DNA from: Paratractidigestivibacter sp963591565
Lineage (GTDB): Bacteria > Actinomycetota > Coriobacteriia > Coriobacteriales > Atopobiaceae
Assembly: GCA_963591565.1 (NCBI GenBank)
Contig: CAVAUD010000007.1
Location: 1 to 35,574, forward strand
Length of the DNA stretch: 35,574 nucleotides
Direction: 5' to 3'
Below the pieces are notes generated by a model. That model saw nothing but the letters and a program-made list of their open reading frames with translations. It did not search any database and was not told the DNA's origin. This document shows, piece by piece, positions 7,424-15,755 of the stretch. The translations under genes and the position numbers were made by a program. Every line of letters starts with the position of its first letter. Within the stretch, counting starts at the first letter, position 1.

Positions 7424-10243
7424 CTACTCCTGGGCGGCCACGGCGTCGTGGCAGCGGCAGCACAGGCCGTCGGCGCCGAGGGTGCGGAAGTTCCAGCAGC
7501 GCGGGCACTTCTCGCCGGCGGAAGGCGCCACGGTGCAGGAGAGCTCCTCGCCCTCGACGACCTCGACGCTCGCGCAGACGAAGACCTCGGCGAGGTCGAC
7601 GTCGGCCAGGGCGGCGGCGTAATCGGCGGGCAGGGCCAGGGTAGCTGCGGCGGCCTGGCTGGAGTTCTCGGTCACGGCGCCGGAGTTCTTGGCCTCCTCG
7701 AAGGCCTTGGTGAAGACGTCGCGGGCGGCGCACAGCTTCTCGTAGGCGGCGAGCTTCTCGGCGGCCTCGTCGGCGGTCCAGGGGGCCTGGTACCAGTCGA
7801 GAAGGGCGGCGCGGCTCTGGCCGTCGCGCATGGAGGCCGGCAGGAACTCGAGGGCCTCGTCGCAGGTGAAGACCAGGATCGGCTGCAGGTCGTGGACGAG
7901 CATCGTCAGGATCTGGGCCCAGACGGTCTGGGCGCTCTTGCGGTCGAAGCCGTTCTTCTCGCCGCAGTAGACGCGGTCCTTGGTGGCGTTGAGGTAGCCG
8001 TTGGACAGCTCGGTCACGTAGTCGTAGAGGTTGCGGTAGACCACGTTGAAGCGATATCCCTCGTAGGCCTCGGTCACGGTCTCGTGGACCTGGCACATGC
8101 GGGCGAGAATGAGCTGGTCATAGGCCGAAAGCTCGTCGTAGGGCACGGCGTCGGTCGCGGGGTCGAACTGACCCTCGATCTCGCCCAGCAAAAAGCGCAG
8201 GGTGTTGCGGATCTTGCGGTAGGCCTCGCCGACGTGGCCCAGGATGTCGCCGTCGCAGGGGACGTCGTTGGAGGTGTCGACGGAGGCGAGCCACAGGCGA
8301 AGGACGTCGGCGCCGCGCTCGTCGCAGACCTTGTTGGGGTCGATGACGTTGCCCAGGGACTTGGACATCTTGCGGCCCTGGCCGTCCAGGGTGAAGCCCT
8401 GGGAGACGACGGACTTGTAGGGGGCCACGCCGTAGGCGCCCACCGAGGTCATGAGCGAGCTCATGAACCAGCCGCGGTGCTGGTCGGAGCCCTCGAGGTA
8501 CATGTCGGCCGGGAAGGCGAGGTTGTCGCGGTGGCGGCAGACGGCGGTGTGCGAGACGCCGGAGTCCCACCAGACGTCGAGGATGTCCTTGTTGGCCTTG
8601 AGGTTGTGGCCGCCGCACTTCTCGCAGGTGCAGGCGTCGCCCAGGTAGCTGGCCGGGTCATCGGTGAACCAGCAGTCGGAGCCCTTCTCGCGGAAAAGCT
8701 CGATGACGGCGTCGAGGGTGGCGTCGTTCATGACCGTCTCGCCGCAGTCCTGGCAGGTGAAGGCCGGGATGGGCACGCCCCAGTTGCGCTGGCGGGAGAT
8801 GCACCAGTCGGGACGGCCCTCGACCATGGAGCCGATGCGCTTGATGGCGTGGGCCGGGTAGAAGGCGACCTTGTTGAGCTCGGCCGTGGCCTCCTCGCGA
8901 AGCGACTTGCCGTCGGTCAAGGGCTTGTCCATCGAGACGAACCACTGGCTGGTGGCGCGGAAGATGACGGGCTGCTTGCAGCGCCAGCAGTGCGGGTAGC
9001 TGTGGTTGATGTCCTCGTGCAGGATCAGGGTGCCGCGCTCGCGCAGCCACTCGATGATCTTGGGGTTGGCCTCGTTGACCTCCATGCCGCCCCAGGGGCC
9101 GCCGGTGCCCATGCCGTCGCCCTTGAAGAAGCGGCCGTCGTCGTCGACGGGCATGACCACGGGGATGTTGAACTTCATGCCGGCCAGGTAGTCGTCGACG
9201 CCGTGGCCGGGAGCGGTGTGGACGATGCCGGTGCCGTCGTCTAAGGTGACGTAGTCGGCGTAGATGAACTCGCCCTCCTCGCCCTGGTCGCCGAAGATCG
9301 GCTGCTTGTACTTGTTGTGGCACAGCTCGGTGCCGGTCATGCGCCAAGGCTCGCCGTCGGCGCCGCGGACGAGCTCGACCTCGCCGTAGCCGAACTTCGC
9401 GCAGTCCTTCTCGACCAGGGCCTCGGCCATGATCTCGGCGGCGCCGTCGTGGATGACGGCGACGTAGGTGGCCTCGGGGTGGAGAATGACGGCGTCGTCG
9501 GCGGGCAGGGTCCAGGGGGTGGTGGTCCAGATGTCGACCCAGAGGTTGCCGGCCCAGGCCTCGAGGCCCGCGGGAACGGTGGTCATCTCGAAGCGCACGA
9601 AGATGGCGGGGCTGACCTCGTCGCCGTACTCGATCTCTGCCTCGGCGAGGGCCGTGTGGCAGTGGGAGCACCAGTGAACGGGCTTGGAGCCGCGATAGAT
9701 CGCGCCGCGGTCGAAGATGGCCTTGAAGATCTCGACGTCGGTGGCGTCGTAGTCGTTGACGTAGGTCAGGTAGGGGTTGTCCCACTCGGCCAGGACGCCC
9801 AGGCGCTTGAAGCCCTGGCGCTGGGTGTCGACCTGCTCGACGGCCATCTTACGGCAGAGCTCGCGGACCTTCTCGGTGGGAAGCTGGTTGAACTTCTCGG
9901 TGCCGAGGATGGTCTCGACCTTGTGCTCGATGGGCTGGCCGTGGCAGTCCCAACCGGGGACGTAGGGGGTCTGGTAGCCGCGCATGGACTTGTAGCGGTT
10001 GATGATGTCCTTAGAGATCTTGTTCTGCGCGTGGCCGAGGTGGATGGGGCCGTTGGCGTAGGGAGGGCCGTCGTGCAGGACGAACTTATCGTGACCCTCG
10101 TTCTTCTTGAGCATCTGCTCGTAGAGGTCCTCGTCTTGCCAGGCAGCCAGGCGCTTGGGCTCGTTTTGCGCCAGGCTGGCGCGCATCGGGAAGCCCGTCT
10201 GCGGCAGGTTGGTGGTCTTCTTGTACTCGTTTGCCACGCTCAT
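7424..10243 (-). CDS. ileS: Isoleucyl-tRNA synthetase
   Basis: Class I synthetase that charges tRNA-Ile and edits mischarged valine. 939 residues from the ATG at 10243 (MSVANEYKK), preceded by GGAAAGGAAG; a longer frame to 10375 would translate the T-box leader and is rejected. The HIGH motif is HLGH (68-71) after DGPPYANGPI, KMSKS is at 625-629, and the WWDSG and CIMP1-type editing segments are visible. The C-terminus carries the zinc ribbon CPRCWNFRTLG...CCRC, and another Cys pair is at CQDCGE. First gene of the operon with lspA, rluD and a glycosyltransferase, and controlled by the T-box upstream. Confidence 0.97.
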   Translation of the reverse strand: MSVANEYKKTTNLPQTGFPMRASLAQNEPKRLAAWQDEDLYEQMLKKNEGHDKFVLHDGPPYANGPIHLGHAQNKISKDIINRYKSMRGYQTPYVPGWDCHGQPIEHKVETILGTEKFNQLPTEKVRELCRKMAVEQVDTQRQGFKRLGVLAEWDNPYLTYVNDYDATDVEIFKAIFDRGAIYRGSKPVHWCSHCHTALAEAEIEYGDEVSPAIFVRFEMTTVPAGLEAWAGNLWVDIWTTTPWTLPADDAVILHPEATYVAVIHDGAAEIMAEALVEKDCAKFGYGEVELVRGADGEPWRMTGTELCHNKYKQPIFGDQGEEGEFIYADYVTLDDGTGIVHTAPGHGVDDYLAGMKFNIPVVMPVDDDGRFFKGDGMGTGGPWGGMEVNEANPKIIEWLRERGTLILHEDINHSYPHCWRCKQPVIFRATSQWFVSMDKPLTDGKSLREEATAELNKVAFYPAHAIKRIGSMVEGRPDWCISRQRNWGVPIPAFTCQDCGETVMNDATLDAVIELFREKGSDCWFTDDPASYLGDACTCEKCGGHNLKANKDILDVWWDSGVSHTAVCRHRDNLAFPADMYLEGSDQHRGWFMSSLMTSVGAYGVAPYKSVVSQGFTLDGQGRKMSKSLGNVIDPNKVCDERGADVLRLWLASVDTSNDVPCDGDILGHVGEAYRKIRNTLRFLLGEIEGQFDPATDAVPYDELSAYDQLILARMCQVHETVTEAYEGYRFNVVYRNLYDYVTELSNGYLNATKDRVYCGEKNGFDRKSAQTVWAQILTMLVHDLQPILVFTCDEALEFLPASMRDGQSRAALLDWYQAPWTADEAAEKLAAYEKLCAARDVFTKAFEEAKNSGAVTENSSQAAAATLALPADYAAALADVDLAEVFVCASVEVVEGEELSCTVAPSAGEKCPRCWNFRTLGADGLCCRCHDAVAAQE

Positions 10244-10259
10244 CTTCCTTTCCGGACAC

Positions 10260-10298
10260 AAAAAAGCGCCCGTCCCTTGTTGCTGGGACGAAGCGCTT
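10260..10298 (-). terminator. Regulatory terminator of the ileS T-box
   Basis: On the minus strand AAGCGCTTCGTCCC pairs with GGGACGGGCGCTT around AGCAACAA, followed by six T. It ends 17 nt before the ileS ATG and is the OFF state of the T-box. Confidence 0.9.
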
Positions 10299-10520
10299 GG
10301 ATTCACACTTCGCTTGAAACCACCCAGCGAGCGGCCCTGCGCCGCCTTACTCGGTTGACCCGTGACGTGGGTCACACACGGCGACGCCTACTTGCGCGGA
10401 TGCGCTTTGGGGCCGCGGCTCAGAGGTGATGTTCGTCGCAAAACAGCCGCGGTTTCTCAGCTTTCCCGCTCTCTGTTGACTGTTGGCTTTGCGCTTACTG
10501 TCCTCGTCATAGCCATTGAG
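10260..10520 (-). ncRNA. T-box riboswitch leader of ileS (isoleucine specifier AUC)
   Basis: Senses uncharged tRNA-Ile and allows ileS operon transcription when isoleucine is short. Read on the minus strand: the 5' side of stem I with GACGAGGACAGTA (the GA-rich/AGTA bulge, near 10510-10495), an apical part with the typical AGAGAGCGGGAAAGCTGAG, the specifier loop GAACATCACCTCTGAG with codon ATC at 10430-10428, then the T-box sequence TGGGTGGTTTCAAGCG starting at 10326. Its UGGU can pair with the 3' ACCA end of tRNA-Ile (discriminator A). TCGCT and AGCGA flank the T-box as the antiterminator helix. An intrinsic terminator follows, so control is transcriptional. Specifier and operon agree. Confidence 0.92.
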
Positions 10521-10525
10521 AACCG

Positions 10526-10554
10526 ATGTTAGCACTCCGGGCGGCAATTGTCTC
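10526..10554 (-). promoter_or_regulatory. Putative promoter of the ileS operon
   Basis: On the minus strand GAGACA (10554-10549; four of six -35 bases) is separated by 17 nt from TAACAT (10531-10526), which is preceded by an extended TGC. The predicted start near 10519 coincides with the first bases of the T-box stem I. The stretch from here to the fbp start (10555-10735) shows no gene; it must hold the divergent fbp promoter. Confidence 0.5.
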
Positions 10555-10735
10555 TTGGCAAGTTGGGGCGCAGGCCGGCGCGGTCTTCTCCACAATACGG
10601 CGGCAGCATCACCACGCCGCCTCCACGAATTGGGCCCCCAAGGGCAGCTTGTCGACCGTACACCGAAAGTCGTTGGCGCGCGCAAAGGTTAACGCTCACC
10701 CTATAGAGTGCCTAATCTTATCCAGAAAGGATCCC

Positions 10736-12643
10736 ATGGACACACTCGAGTCCTTCAAGACGCCCCACGACAAGTACCTCGAGCTTCTCTCCGAGAAATT
10801 CCCCACGGCCCGCTCGGTCTACACCGAGATCATCAACCTCGAGGCCATCTTGCGCCTGCCCAAGGGCACCGAGCACTTTGTCTCGGACGTCCACGGCGAG
10901 TACCACGCCTTCGAGCACATCCTCAACAACTGCTCGGGCGTCATCCGCGAGAGGGTGCGCTCGACCTTCGAGTACCAGCTCACCCGCGAGGAGCAGGCCG
11001 ACCTCTGCACGCTCATCTACTACCCCGACCTCAAGCTCTCGCGCCTGCGCGAGGAGGGCCGGCTCACCGAGGAGTGGTACGCGATCACCCTCATGCGGCT
11101 GGTCAGCCTGGCGAGGCACCTGTCGGGCACCTACACGCGCTCGAAGGTGCGCAAGGCCATGCCCGTCGAGTACGCCTACATCATCGACGAGCTTCTCCAC
11201 ATCTCCCCCGACGAGCGCGAGCAGCGCCTGGCCTACCACCAGGGGATCATCTCGTCGATCATCGGGACGGGAAGCGCCGACGACTTCATCCGCTCGCTCT
11301 CCTCGCTGATCAAGAGGCTGGCCGTCGACCACCTGCACCTCGTCGGCGACATCTTCGACCGAGGCCCCAGGGCAGACCGCATCCTCGACCGCCTGATGGC
11401 CTACCACTCCATCGACGTGCAGTGGGGAAACCACGACATCGTCTGGATGGGGGCGGCCTCGGGCTCGGCGGCGTGCTTGGCGGCCGTCCTGCGCAACAAC
11501 ATCCGCTACGACAGCCTGAAGATCCTCGAGAGCGCCTACGGCATCTCCCTGCGCGAGCTCACCGTCTTCGCCGAGCAGACGTATCACGAGGAAGACGGGA
11601 TGGACCCCGTCGAGAAGGCCATCTCGGTCATCCTCTTCAAGCTCGAGGGCCAGGTCATCATGCGCCACCCCAACTGGCAGATGGACGACCGCCTCTTGCT
11701 GGGGAGCGTCGACACCGAGCGCGGGACCGTGACCATCGACGGCGTCGAGTACGCGATGCGCACGCGCGACTTCCCCACCCTCGACCCCGCCGACCCCTAC
11801 GAGCTTTCGGCCGAAGAGGCCCGCGTGATGGACAACATGATGAGCGCCGTGCGCCACTCCGAGAAGCTGCGCTCGCACGTGGGCTTCCTCTACGAGCACG
11901 GCAGCGCCTATCTCGTCCACAACGGAAACGTCCTCTTCCACGCGTGCGTGCCCATGAACGAGGACGGCAGCTTCTGCCCCGTCAACCACCAGGGGCAGAT
12001 GCTTGAGGGCAAGGCCTACTACGACTATGCCGACCGTTTGGCGAGAAGGGCCTGGCTCGAGCACGACCAGGTCTCGCTCGACTGGATGTGGTACCTGTGG
12101 TGCGGGCGCCTCTCCCCTCTCTCGGGCCGCGTGATGAAGACCTTCGAGCGCACCTACCTCACGGATAAATCGACCTGGGACGAGCCGCGCGACCCCTACT
12201 ACGAGCACACCGAGGACCCGCAGGCCTGCAAGATGATCCTCGAGGAGTTTGGCTGCGAGGCGAGCGGCGTCATCATCAACGGCCACACGCCCGTCCATGC
12301 GGCGGCCGGCGAGAACCCCGTGAAGGCGGGCGGCATGCTCGTGGTCATCGACGGCGGGTTCTGCCAGGCCTACCACAACACCACGGGCATCGCGGGCTAC
12401 ACCTTGATCGCCGACCCCGACGGCATGCGCATCAAGGCGCACCGTCCCTTCGGCAGCATCGACGACGTTTTGGACCTCAACGCCGACATCATGAGCGACG
12501 ACGACCGCTTTAGGCGCTGGGGCCGCCCCCTCACCGTTGGCGACACCGACGCCGGCGGCCAGATCGAGGAGCAGATATCCGACCTGCGCGAGCTTCTGCG
12601 GGCCTACCGCACCGGCGAGCTCCCCGAGCGAACGGCCCTCTAG
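10736..12643 (+). CDS. fbp: Fructose-1,6-bisphosphatase, class III
   Basis: Dephosphorylates fructose-1,6-bisphosphate for gluconeogenesis. Class III (Fbp of Bacillus and Clostridium) is a metallophosphatase unrelated to the E. coli enzyme. 635 residues, usual for the class. Metal-site motifs: SDVHGE (Asp51, His53), GDIFDRG (204-210), WGNHD (230-234) and the later INGHTPV. I start at the ATG at 10736 (MDTLESFKTPHDKYL), with AAAGGAT 4 nt before; the open frame reaches back to 10526 but is untranslatable-looking leader. Divergent from ileS and convergent with ftsH. Promoter candidates (TTAACG at 10689, TAATCT at 10713, spacer 18) are weak. Confidence 0.95.
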   Translation: MDTLESFKTPHDKYLELLSEKFPTARSVYTEIINLEAILRLPKGTEHFVSDVHGEYHAFEHILNNCSGVIRERVRSTFEYQLTREEQADLCTLIYYPDLKLSRLREEGRLTEEWYAITLMRLVSLARHLSGTYTRSKVRKAMPVEYAYIIDELLHISPDEREQRLAYHQGIISSIIGTGSADDFIRSLSSLIKRLAVDHLHLVGDIFDRGPRADRILDRLMAYHSIDVQWGNHDIVWMGAASGSAACLAAVLRNNIRYDSLKILESAYGISLRELTVFAEQTYHEEDGMDPVEKAISVILFKLEGQVIMRHPNWQMDDRLLLGSVDTERGTVTIDGVEYAMRTRDFPTLDPADPYELSAEEARVMDNMMSAVRHSEKLRSHVGFLYEHGSAYLVHNGNVLFHACVPMNEDGSFCPVNHQGQMLEGKAYYDYADRLARRAWLEHDQVSLDWMWYLWCGRLSPLSGRVMKTFERTYLTDKSTWDEPRDPYYEHTEDPQACKMILEEFGCEASGVIINGHTPVHAAAGENPVKAGGMLVVIDGGFCQAYHNTTGIAGYTLIADPDGMRIKAHRPFGSIDDVLDLNADIMSDDDRFRRWGRPLTVGDTDAGGQIEEQISDLRELLRAYRTGELPERTAL

Positions 12644-12684
12644 GCCCTTCTCGCTTCTCGCTTCTCCCTTCTCGCCCCGAAATT

Positions 12685-12722
12685 AAAAACCGCCGAACTT
12701 TGTACAAAGCTCGGCGGTTTTT
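12685..12722. terminator. Bidirectional intrinsic terminator between fbp and ftsH
   Basis: AAAAACCGCCGA (12685-12696) pairs perfectly with TCGGCGGTTTTT (12711-12722), with an inner CTTTG/CAAAG stem around TA. T-runs on both strands allow it to end both convergent transcripts. Confidence 0.93.
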
Positions 12723-12785
12723 GCGACTTTGGGGCCTTATGGCACAAACATCGGCCTAAATCGAGAAGGAAATCACAAACATCGG

Positions 12786-14687
12786 TTAGTTGGAGGACGC
12801 GGCGGGCATCTTGGGGGCGAAGCCGTCGTCGCGGGTGAGGATGTTCATGAACTCGTCGCCCGTGATGGTCTCCTTCTTCTGCAGGTAGTGCGCGATCTCG
12901 TGCAGCTTGAAGCGGTTGGCGGTAAGGGTCTGGATCGCGGCCTGGTGGCCCTCCTCGACCAGGCGCTGGACCTCGGCGTCGACCTCTTGCGCGGTGCCCT
13001 CAGAGCAGGTGAGCTGGGCGCCGCCGCCCAGGTAGCGGTTCTGCTGCTGGCCCAGGGCCACCATGCCGAACTTGTCGGACATGCCGTACTGGGTGACCAT
13101 CGCGCGTGCGAGCTGGGTGGCCTTCTCGATGTCGTTGGAGGCGCCGGTGGTCATCTCGCCGAAGATGAGCTCCTCGGCCGCGCGGCCGCCGCAGAGCACG
13201 GCGATCTTGTTCTTGGCCTCCTGACGGGTCGTGAGGAAGTGCTCGTCCTCCTCGACCTGCATGGTGAAGCCCAAGGCGCCCGAGGTACGCGGCACGATCG
13301 TGATCTTAGAGACGGGAGCCGAGCCCTTCTGCATGGCAGCGACGATGGCGTGGCCGGTCTCGTGGTAGGCCACGACCTCCTTCTCGTGCTCGGACAGGAC
13401 GGTGGACTTCTTCTTCTCGCCGGCGATGACGACGTCGACGGACTCGAGGAGGTCCTCCTGCGTCACGCGGTTGCGGCCAAAGCGCACGGCGCGCAGGGCC
13501 GCCTCGTTGATGATGTTGGCGAGGTCCGCGCCCGAGGCGCCGGGGGTCGACTTGGCGATGCCGGAAAGGTCGATCGAGCCCTCCATCTTGACGTCGCCCG
13601 CGTGGATCTTGAGGATCGCCTCGCGGCCGGTGAGGTCGGGCAGCTCGACGGGGATGCGGCGGTCGAAGCGGCCGGGACGCAGAAGCGCGGGGTCCAGGGA
13701 CTCCGGGCGGTTGGTGGCGGCGAGAACGACGATGCCCTTGTGGTTGTCGAAGCCGTCCATCTCGGAAAGCAGCTGGTTCAAGGTCTGCTCGCGCTCGTCG
13801 TTGGAGTTGAGCGACGTGTCGCGGCGCTTGCCCACGGCGTCGATCTCGTCGATGAAGACGATGCAGGGGGCCTTCTCGTTTGCCTGCTTGAAGAGGTCGC
13901 GGACCTTGGCGGCGCCGCGGCCGACGAACATCTCGACGAACTCGGAGCCGGCGATCTGGAAGAAGGGCACGCCGGCCTCGCCGGCAACGGCCTTGGCGAG
14001 AAGGGTCTTACCGGTGCCCGGAGGGCCCACCAGAAGCGCGCCGCGGGGGCAACGCGCGCCGATCTCGTTGTACTTCTCGGGCTTCTTAAGGAAGCCGACG
14101 ATCTCTTGCAGGGACTCCTTGGCCTCGTCCTGGCCGGCGACGTCCTTGAAGGTGACGCCGGTCTCCTCGCCCTTGACCTCCTTGACGTTGGACTTGCCCA
14201 GGCCGCCGCCCATGCCAAAGCCGCCGCCGAAGTTCATGGACGGGCCGTCGTCTCCCATGGCCTTCTTCATGCGGCGGTTGAGGTACCAGCCGATGCCGAA
14301 GAAGATAATGATCGGCAGGCCGTAGGAGAGCAGGAAGTAGAGCCACAGGTCGCTCGAGGTGTCGGCGATGTAGCTCACCATCTCGACGCCGTTTTGCTCG
14401 AGGCGATCGGCCAGGCCGTCGCCGGAGCCAAAGATGACCGTCGAGTATTTCTGCTGGTTATCGCCCGTGCCCGTGGTGAAGTACAACGTTGCATCACCCT
14501 GGGTCTTCTGGACCTGGGTGACCTGCTTGTTGTCCACCATGGTGAGGAACTCGCTGTAGGAGACCTCCTGGGTCTTGGAGGCCGTGAGCGCCGGGAACAT
14601 CGTCTGGCTAATAGCCAGGTACACGACCACGGCGATCAGGATATAGAGCAGCATCGAGCGCCGACGCTTGTTCTCGTCCATGTTCAT
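12786..14687 (-). CDS. ftsH: ATP-dependent zinc metalloprotease FtsH
   Basis: Hexameric membrane AAA+ protease that degrades misfolded membrane proteins and regulatory substrates. 633 residues. Two membrane segments (about 12-30 and 113-135) flank a short extracytoplasmic domain. The AAA module follows: Walker A GPPGTGKT (221-228), Walker B IVFIDEID (276-283), second region of homology ATNRPESLDPALLRPGRFDR. The peptidase domain has HETGH (442-446) and the third zinc ligand within the later EELIFGEMTTGASND segment. The glycine-rich linker FGGGFGMGGGLG before the AAA domain is typical. AAAGG lies 11 nt before the ATG at 14687; a second ATG two codons later is also possible. Confidence 0.97.
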   Translation of the reverse strand: MNMDENKRRRSMLLYILIAVVVYLAISQTMFPALTASKTQEVSYSEFLTMVDNKQVTQVQKTQGDATLYFTTGTGDNQQKYSTVIFGSGDGLADRLEQNGVEMVSYIADTSSDLWLYFLLSYGLPIIIFFGIGWYLNRRMKKAMGDDGPSMNFGGGFGMGGGLGKSNVKEVKGEETGVTFKDVAGQDEAKESLQEIVGFLKKPEKYNEIGARCPRGALLVGPPGTGKTLLAKAVAGEAGVPFFQIAGSEFVEMFVGRGAAKVRDLFKQANEKAPCIVFIDEIDAVGKRRDTSLNSNDEREQTLNQLLSEMDGFDNHKGIVVLAATNRPESLDPALLRPGRFDRRIPVELPDLTGREAILKIHAGDVKMEGSIDLSGIAKSTPGASGADLANIINEAALRAVRFGRNRVTQEDLLESVDVVIAGEKKKSTVLSEHEKEVVAYHETGHAIVAAMQKGSAPVSKITIVPRTSGALGFTMQVEEDEHFLTTRQEAKNKIAVLCGGRAAEELIFGEMTTGASNDIEKATQLARAMVTQYGMSDKFGMVALGQQQNRYLGGGAQLTCSEGTAQEVDAEVQRLVEEGHQAAIQTLTANRFKLHEIAHYLQKKETITGDEFMNILTRDDGFAPKMPAASSN

Positions 14688-14766
14688 CCGAATTGTTACC
14701 TTTCAAGTTGGTCCTCGCGCCGTGCGGGACGGGCCCACGCAGTGCCATAGGGTTTGTCATACCCAA

Positions 14767-14789
14767 AAGCCGGTGTTTAAACGCGGCTT
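14767..14789 (-). terminator. Weak hairpin between the methyltransferase gene and ftsH
   Basis: On the minus strand AAGCCG (14789-14784) pairs with CGGCTT (14772-14767), continuing TTGGG. The stem has only six pairs and overlaps the stop codon of the methyltransferase gene, so it is at best a partial terminator. Confidence 0.3.
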
Positions 14790-15612
14790 ATTTAAAGAGT
14801 TGCCAGAAAGCCACAGCCGAGCTAGCCGCGACGTTAAGGGAATCGACGCCGGCGGCCATCGGGATGATGACGGCGCGGTCGCAGGCGCAAAGGGCCGCGT
14901 CCGAGAGGCCCGATCCCTCGTTGCCAAAGACCAGGGCGCGGGGACGGCCGGGCTCAAGGCTCGCGTCGTCCAAGGGCACGGCGCCGTCGAGAAGGGCCAT
15001 CGCGCAGACCTCCATGCCCGCGGCGCGAATCTGGTCAAACGTTGTACTGGGCCAGTCGGCGGCCTCGGCGCGGGCCCAGGGGACCTTGAGGGCGCAGCCC
15101 ATCGAGACGCGCAGGGCCCTTCTCGACAGAGGGTCCGCGCAGGTAGGCGACAAGATCACGCCGTCGGCGCCCAGGGCGGCCGCCGAGCGGAAGAGGGCGC
15201 CCACGTTGGAGACGTCGACGAGGTCCTCGATCACGGCGAGGTGGCGCGAGGCCGCGATGACGTCCGCGGCCGAGCGCGGGGCCGGGCGGCGCATGGCGCA
15301 GAGCAGGCCGCGTACCAGGCGGTATCCCGTGAGCTTCTCGAGCTCGGCGTCCGGCAGCACGTAGATGGGCACGTCCTTCTCGGCTAAACCGGCGGCGCCC
15401 AGCAGCTCCTGGGCCACGTGGGCATGGGACTCGTCCGTCAAAAACGACAAGGGCTCGATGCCCGCCTCAAGGGCCACCTCGGCCACGAGGCGCGACTCGG
15501 CGATCATGGTCGCGCGGGCCGGGTCCAGGCGGTTTCTCAGCTGGTTATCCGTCAAGCGGGCGTACACGTCGAGCTCGGGGCTCGAGATGTCTTTAAGCGC
15601 GATGACACTCAT
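14788..15612 (-). CDS. SpoU-family (SPOUT) RNA 2'-O-ribose methyltransferase
   Basis: Transfers a methyl group from S-adenosylmethionine to a ribose 2'-OH in rRNA or tRNA. 274 residues from the ATG at 15612 (MSVIALKDIS), with GAGGG 8 nt upstream; the frame extending to 15903 overlaps the divergent gene and is rejected. The N-terminal part (about 1-110) resembles the substrate-binding domain of TrmH/RlmB-like enzymes. The knotted catalytic domain has the three SpoU motifs: DVSNVGALFRSAAALG, LVFGNEGSGLS and IPMAAGVDSLNVAASSAV. The target nucleotide cannot be assigned; RlmB- or TsnR-like rRNA targets are possible. Confidence 0.92.
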   Translation of the reverse strand: MSVIALKDISSPELDVYARLTDNQLRNRLDPARATMIAESRLVAEVALEAGIEPLSFLTDESHAHVAQELLGAAGLAEKDVPIYVLPDAELEKLTGYRLVRGLLCAMRRPAPRSAADVIAASRHLAVIEDLVDVSNVGALFRSAAALGADGVILSPTCADPLSRRALRVSMGCALKVPWARAEAADWPSTTFDQIRAAGMEVCAMALLDGAVPLDDASLEPGRPRALVFGNEGSGLSDAALCACDRAVIIPMAAGVDSLNVAASSAVAFWQLFK

Positions 15613-15755
15613 ATGAAATTCCCTCAAAATCACGGCCGCAAGGGCGGCTCGGGCGGTTTTCTCACTTAAGAATACGCTACGATATTCAACCGTTTGCCGC
15701 ACCAGGTCGCGCGGCGCCCAAGAAACACACAGCGAAAGAAACCCAGAGGTCAGAC

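Noticed and set aside
5837..9244. A 1135-codon plus-strand open frame opposite the glycosyltransferase, rluD, lspA and ileS genes
   Set aside because: It lies antisense to four genes with clear catalytic motifs, has a low-complexity Val/Gly/Ala/Asp/His-rich product and no family motif. Such frames are expected opposite GC-rich genes.
10244..10375. An N-terminal extension of IleS
   Set aside because: The frame is open, but it would translate the T-box terminator and antiterminator; a good binding site precedes the ATG at 10243.
10526..10735. An N-terminal extension of Fbp by 70 residues
   Set aside because: The residues do not resemble the family, and the ATG at 10736 has a proper binding site and begins the known FBPase III sequence.
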